Below are positions 30,026-30,223 of a DNA stretch of 30,223 bases, one piece after another (the first letter of the stretch is position 1; every line of letters starts with the position of its first letter). The position numbers and the translations under genes are program-made. Origin of the DNA: Bacillota bacterium (GTDB lineage Bacteria; Bacillota; Clostridia; Acetivibrionales; DTU013); contig JAEYON010000128.1 of the NCBI GenBank assembly GCA_023411645.1, positions 1 through 30,223 on the forward strand, read 5' to 3'. The notes under the pieces were generated by a model. That model saw nothing but the letters and a program-made list of their open reading frames with translations. It searched no databases and was not told where the DNA came from.

Positions 30026-30223
30026 AAACTTCTTTCGAAGCCGGGCAGGTAACCTCATCGCCAGGGGATGCGCTCTCGATCCGGGCTGAGGCTCGATAAG
30101 CGAGTGATGCAAGGAAAGCAAACTTCGAAGCGCGGAACATATCGGTATATGTGAGCACTGGAGAAGTGCAGCTTGACGCTGCAGCGCGAAGGTTAGTGAG
30201 TCTCAGAGCATCCATGGGTAGGA
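30023..30223 (+). repeat. Array unit 4 (core type A), cut by the window edge
   Basis: Antisense half 30023-30076, core 30077-30204 (128 bp, three differences from unit 1's core), sense half begins at 30205 and is cut after 19 nt, at the anticodon loop. The array therefore extends beyond the window. Confidence 0.85.

Larger units (their letters stand above)
29145..30223 (+). repeat. Tandem array of four tRNA-Thr-derived units (continues past the window)
   Basis: Four units follow tRNA-Thr with periods of 286, 276 and 276 bp (measured CCA to CCA: 29144, 29430, 29706, 29982). Each contains an antisense tRNA-half-like arm, a core of exactly 128 bp, a sense tRNA-Thr 3' half, and a perfect hairpin. 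None has the 5' acceptor strand, so none can be an ordinary tRNA. Minus-strand open frames across the array repeat with the units and are not credible genes. No integrase or transposase is in the window. Confidence 0.9.

Noticed and set aside
29171..30215. Minus-strand open frames across the repeat array (RLTNLRAAAS... type proteins)
   Set aside because: They run antisense through tRNA halves and hairpins, repeat with the DNA units and have no ribosome site. The conserved feature is RNA/DNA structure, not protein.
29145..30223. CRISPR array
   Set aside because: The repeats are about 280 bp, contain tRNA halves and structured cores, and there are no short repeats with unique spacers or cas genes.

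Overview
The window looks like a chromosomal segment of a spore-forming clostridium (Bacillota, class Clostridia) of moderate GC content. Evidence: SigH, two CotS-type spore-coat kinases and a CotSA-like glycosyltransferase; a T-box leader on cysE-cysS; a two-subunit glycine decarboxylase; AGGAGG-type ribosome sites with several TTG starts.

Layout. (1) 1-125: 3' end of a group II intron (protein tail, domains V and VI). (2) 270-7039, minus strand: an operon of a SorE-like zinc dehydrogenase, E2, E3 and a fused alpha/beta E1 of a 2-oxoacid dehydrogenase complex, facing a DeoR-family regulator (7272-8036) across a shared promoter/operator region. (3) 8046-9692, minus: an unrecognised propeller-like protein with GDVS hexapeptide repeats. 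(4) 9972-10880: a conserved Cys-containing clostridial protein, and a small YvlD-type membrane protein on the other strand. (5) 11444-13991: promoter, Cys T-box, cysE, cysS, then a 60-codon ORF. (6) 14375-20522, minus: an amphi-Trp-like small protein, two CotS kinases, a glycosyltransferase/UDP-glucose 6-dehydrogenase fusion and a UDP-glucuronate epimerase-like SDR; probably spore-surface glycan genes. (7) 20704-26303: lipoate-protein ligase, then gcvT, gcvH, gcvPA, gcvPB. (8) 26408-28854: mrnC, rlmB, sigH. (9) 28971-30223: tRNA-Gly(CCC), tRNA-Thr(GGT), then a tandem array of tRNA-Thr-derived units running off the window.

How the genes fit together. Lipoate links regions 2 and 7: E2 and GcvH both carry lipoyl-lysine motifs, LplA could load both, and the only E3 (glycine-cleavage L-protein type) in the window is in region 2. 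cysE-cysS and mrnC-rlmB-sigH, adjacent in many Firmicutes, are split here by about 12 kb of spore-coat and glycine-cleavage genes.

The most unusual part is the end array. Each unit has an antisense tRNA-Thr 3'-half-like arm, a core of exactly 128 bp, a sense tRNA-Thr 3' half ending in CCA, and a perfect 20-21 bp hairpin that starts in that CCA. Core lengths are invariant, and several differences between copies keep base pairing, including one C-G to G-C double change. This points to a structured RNA and/or a small tRNA-targeting repeat element.
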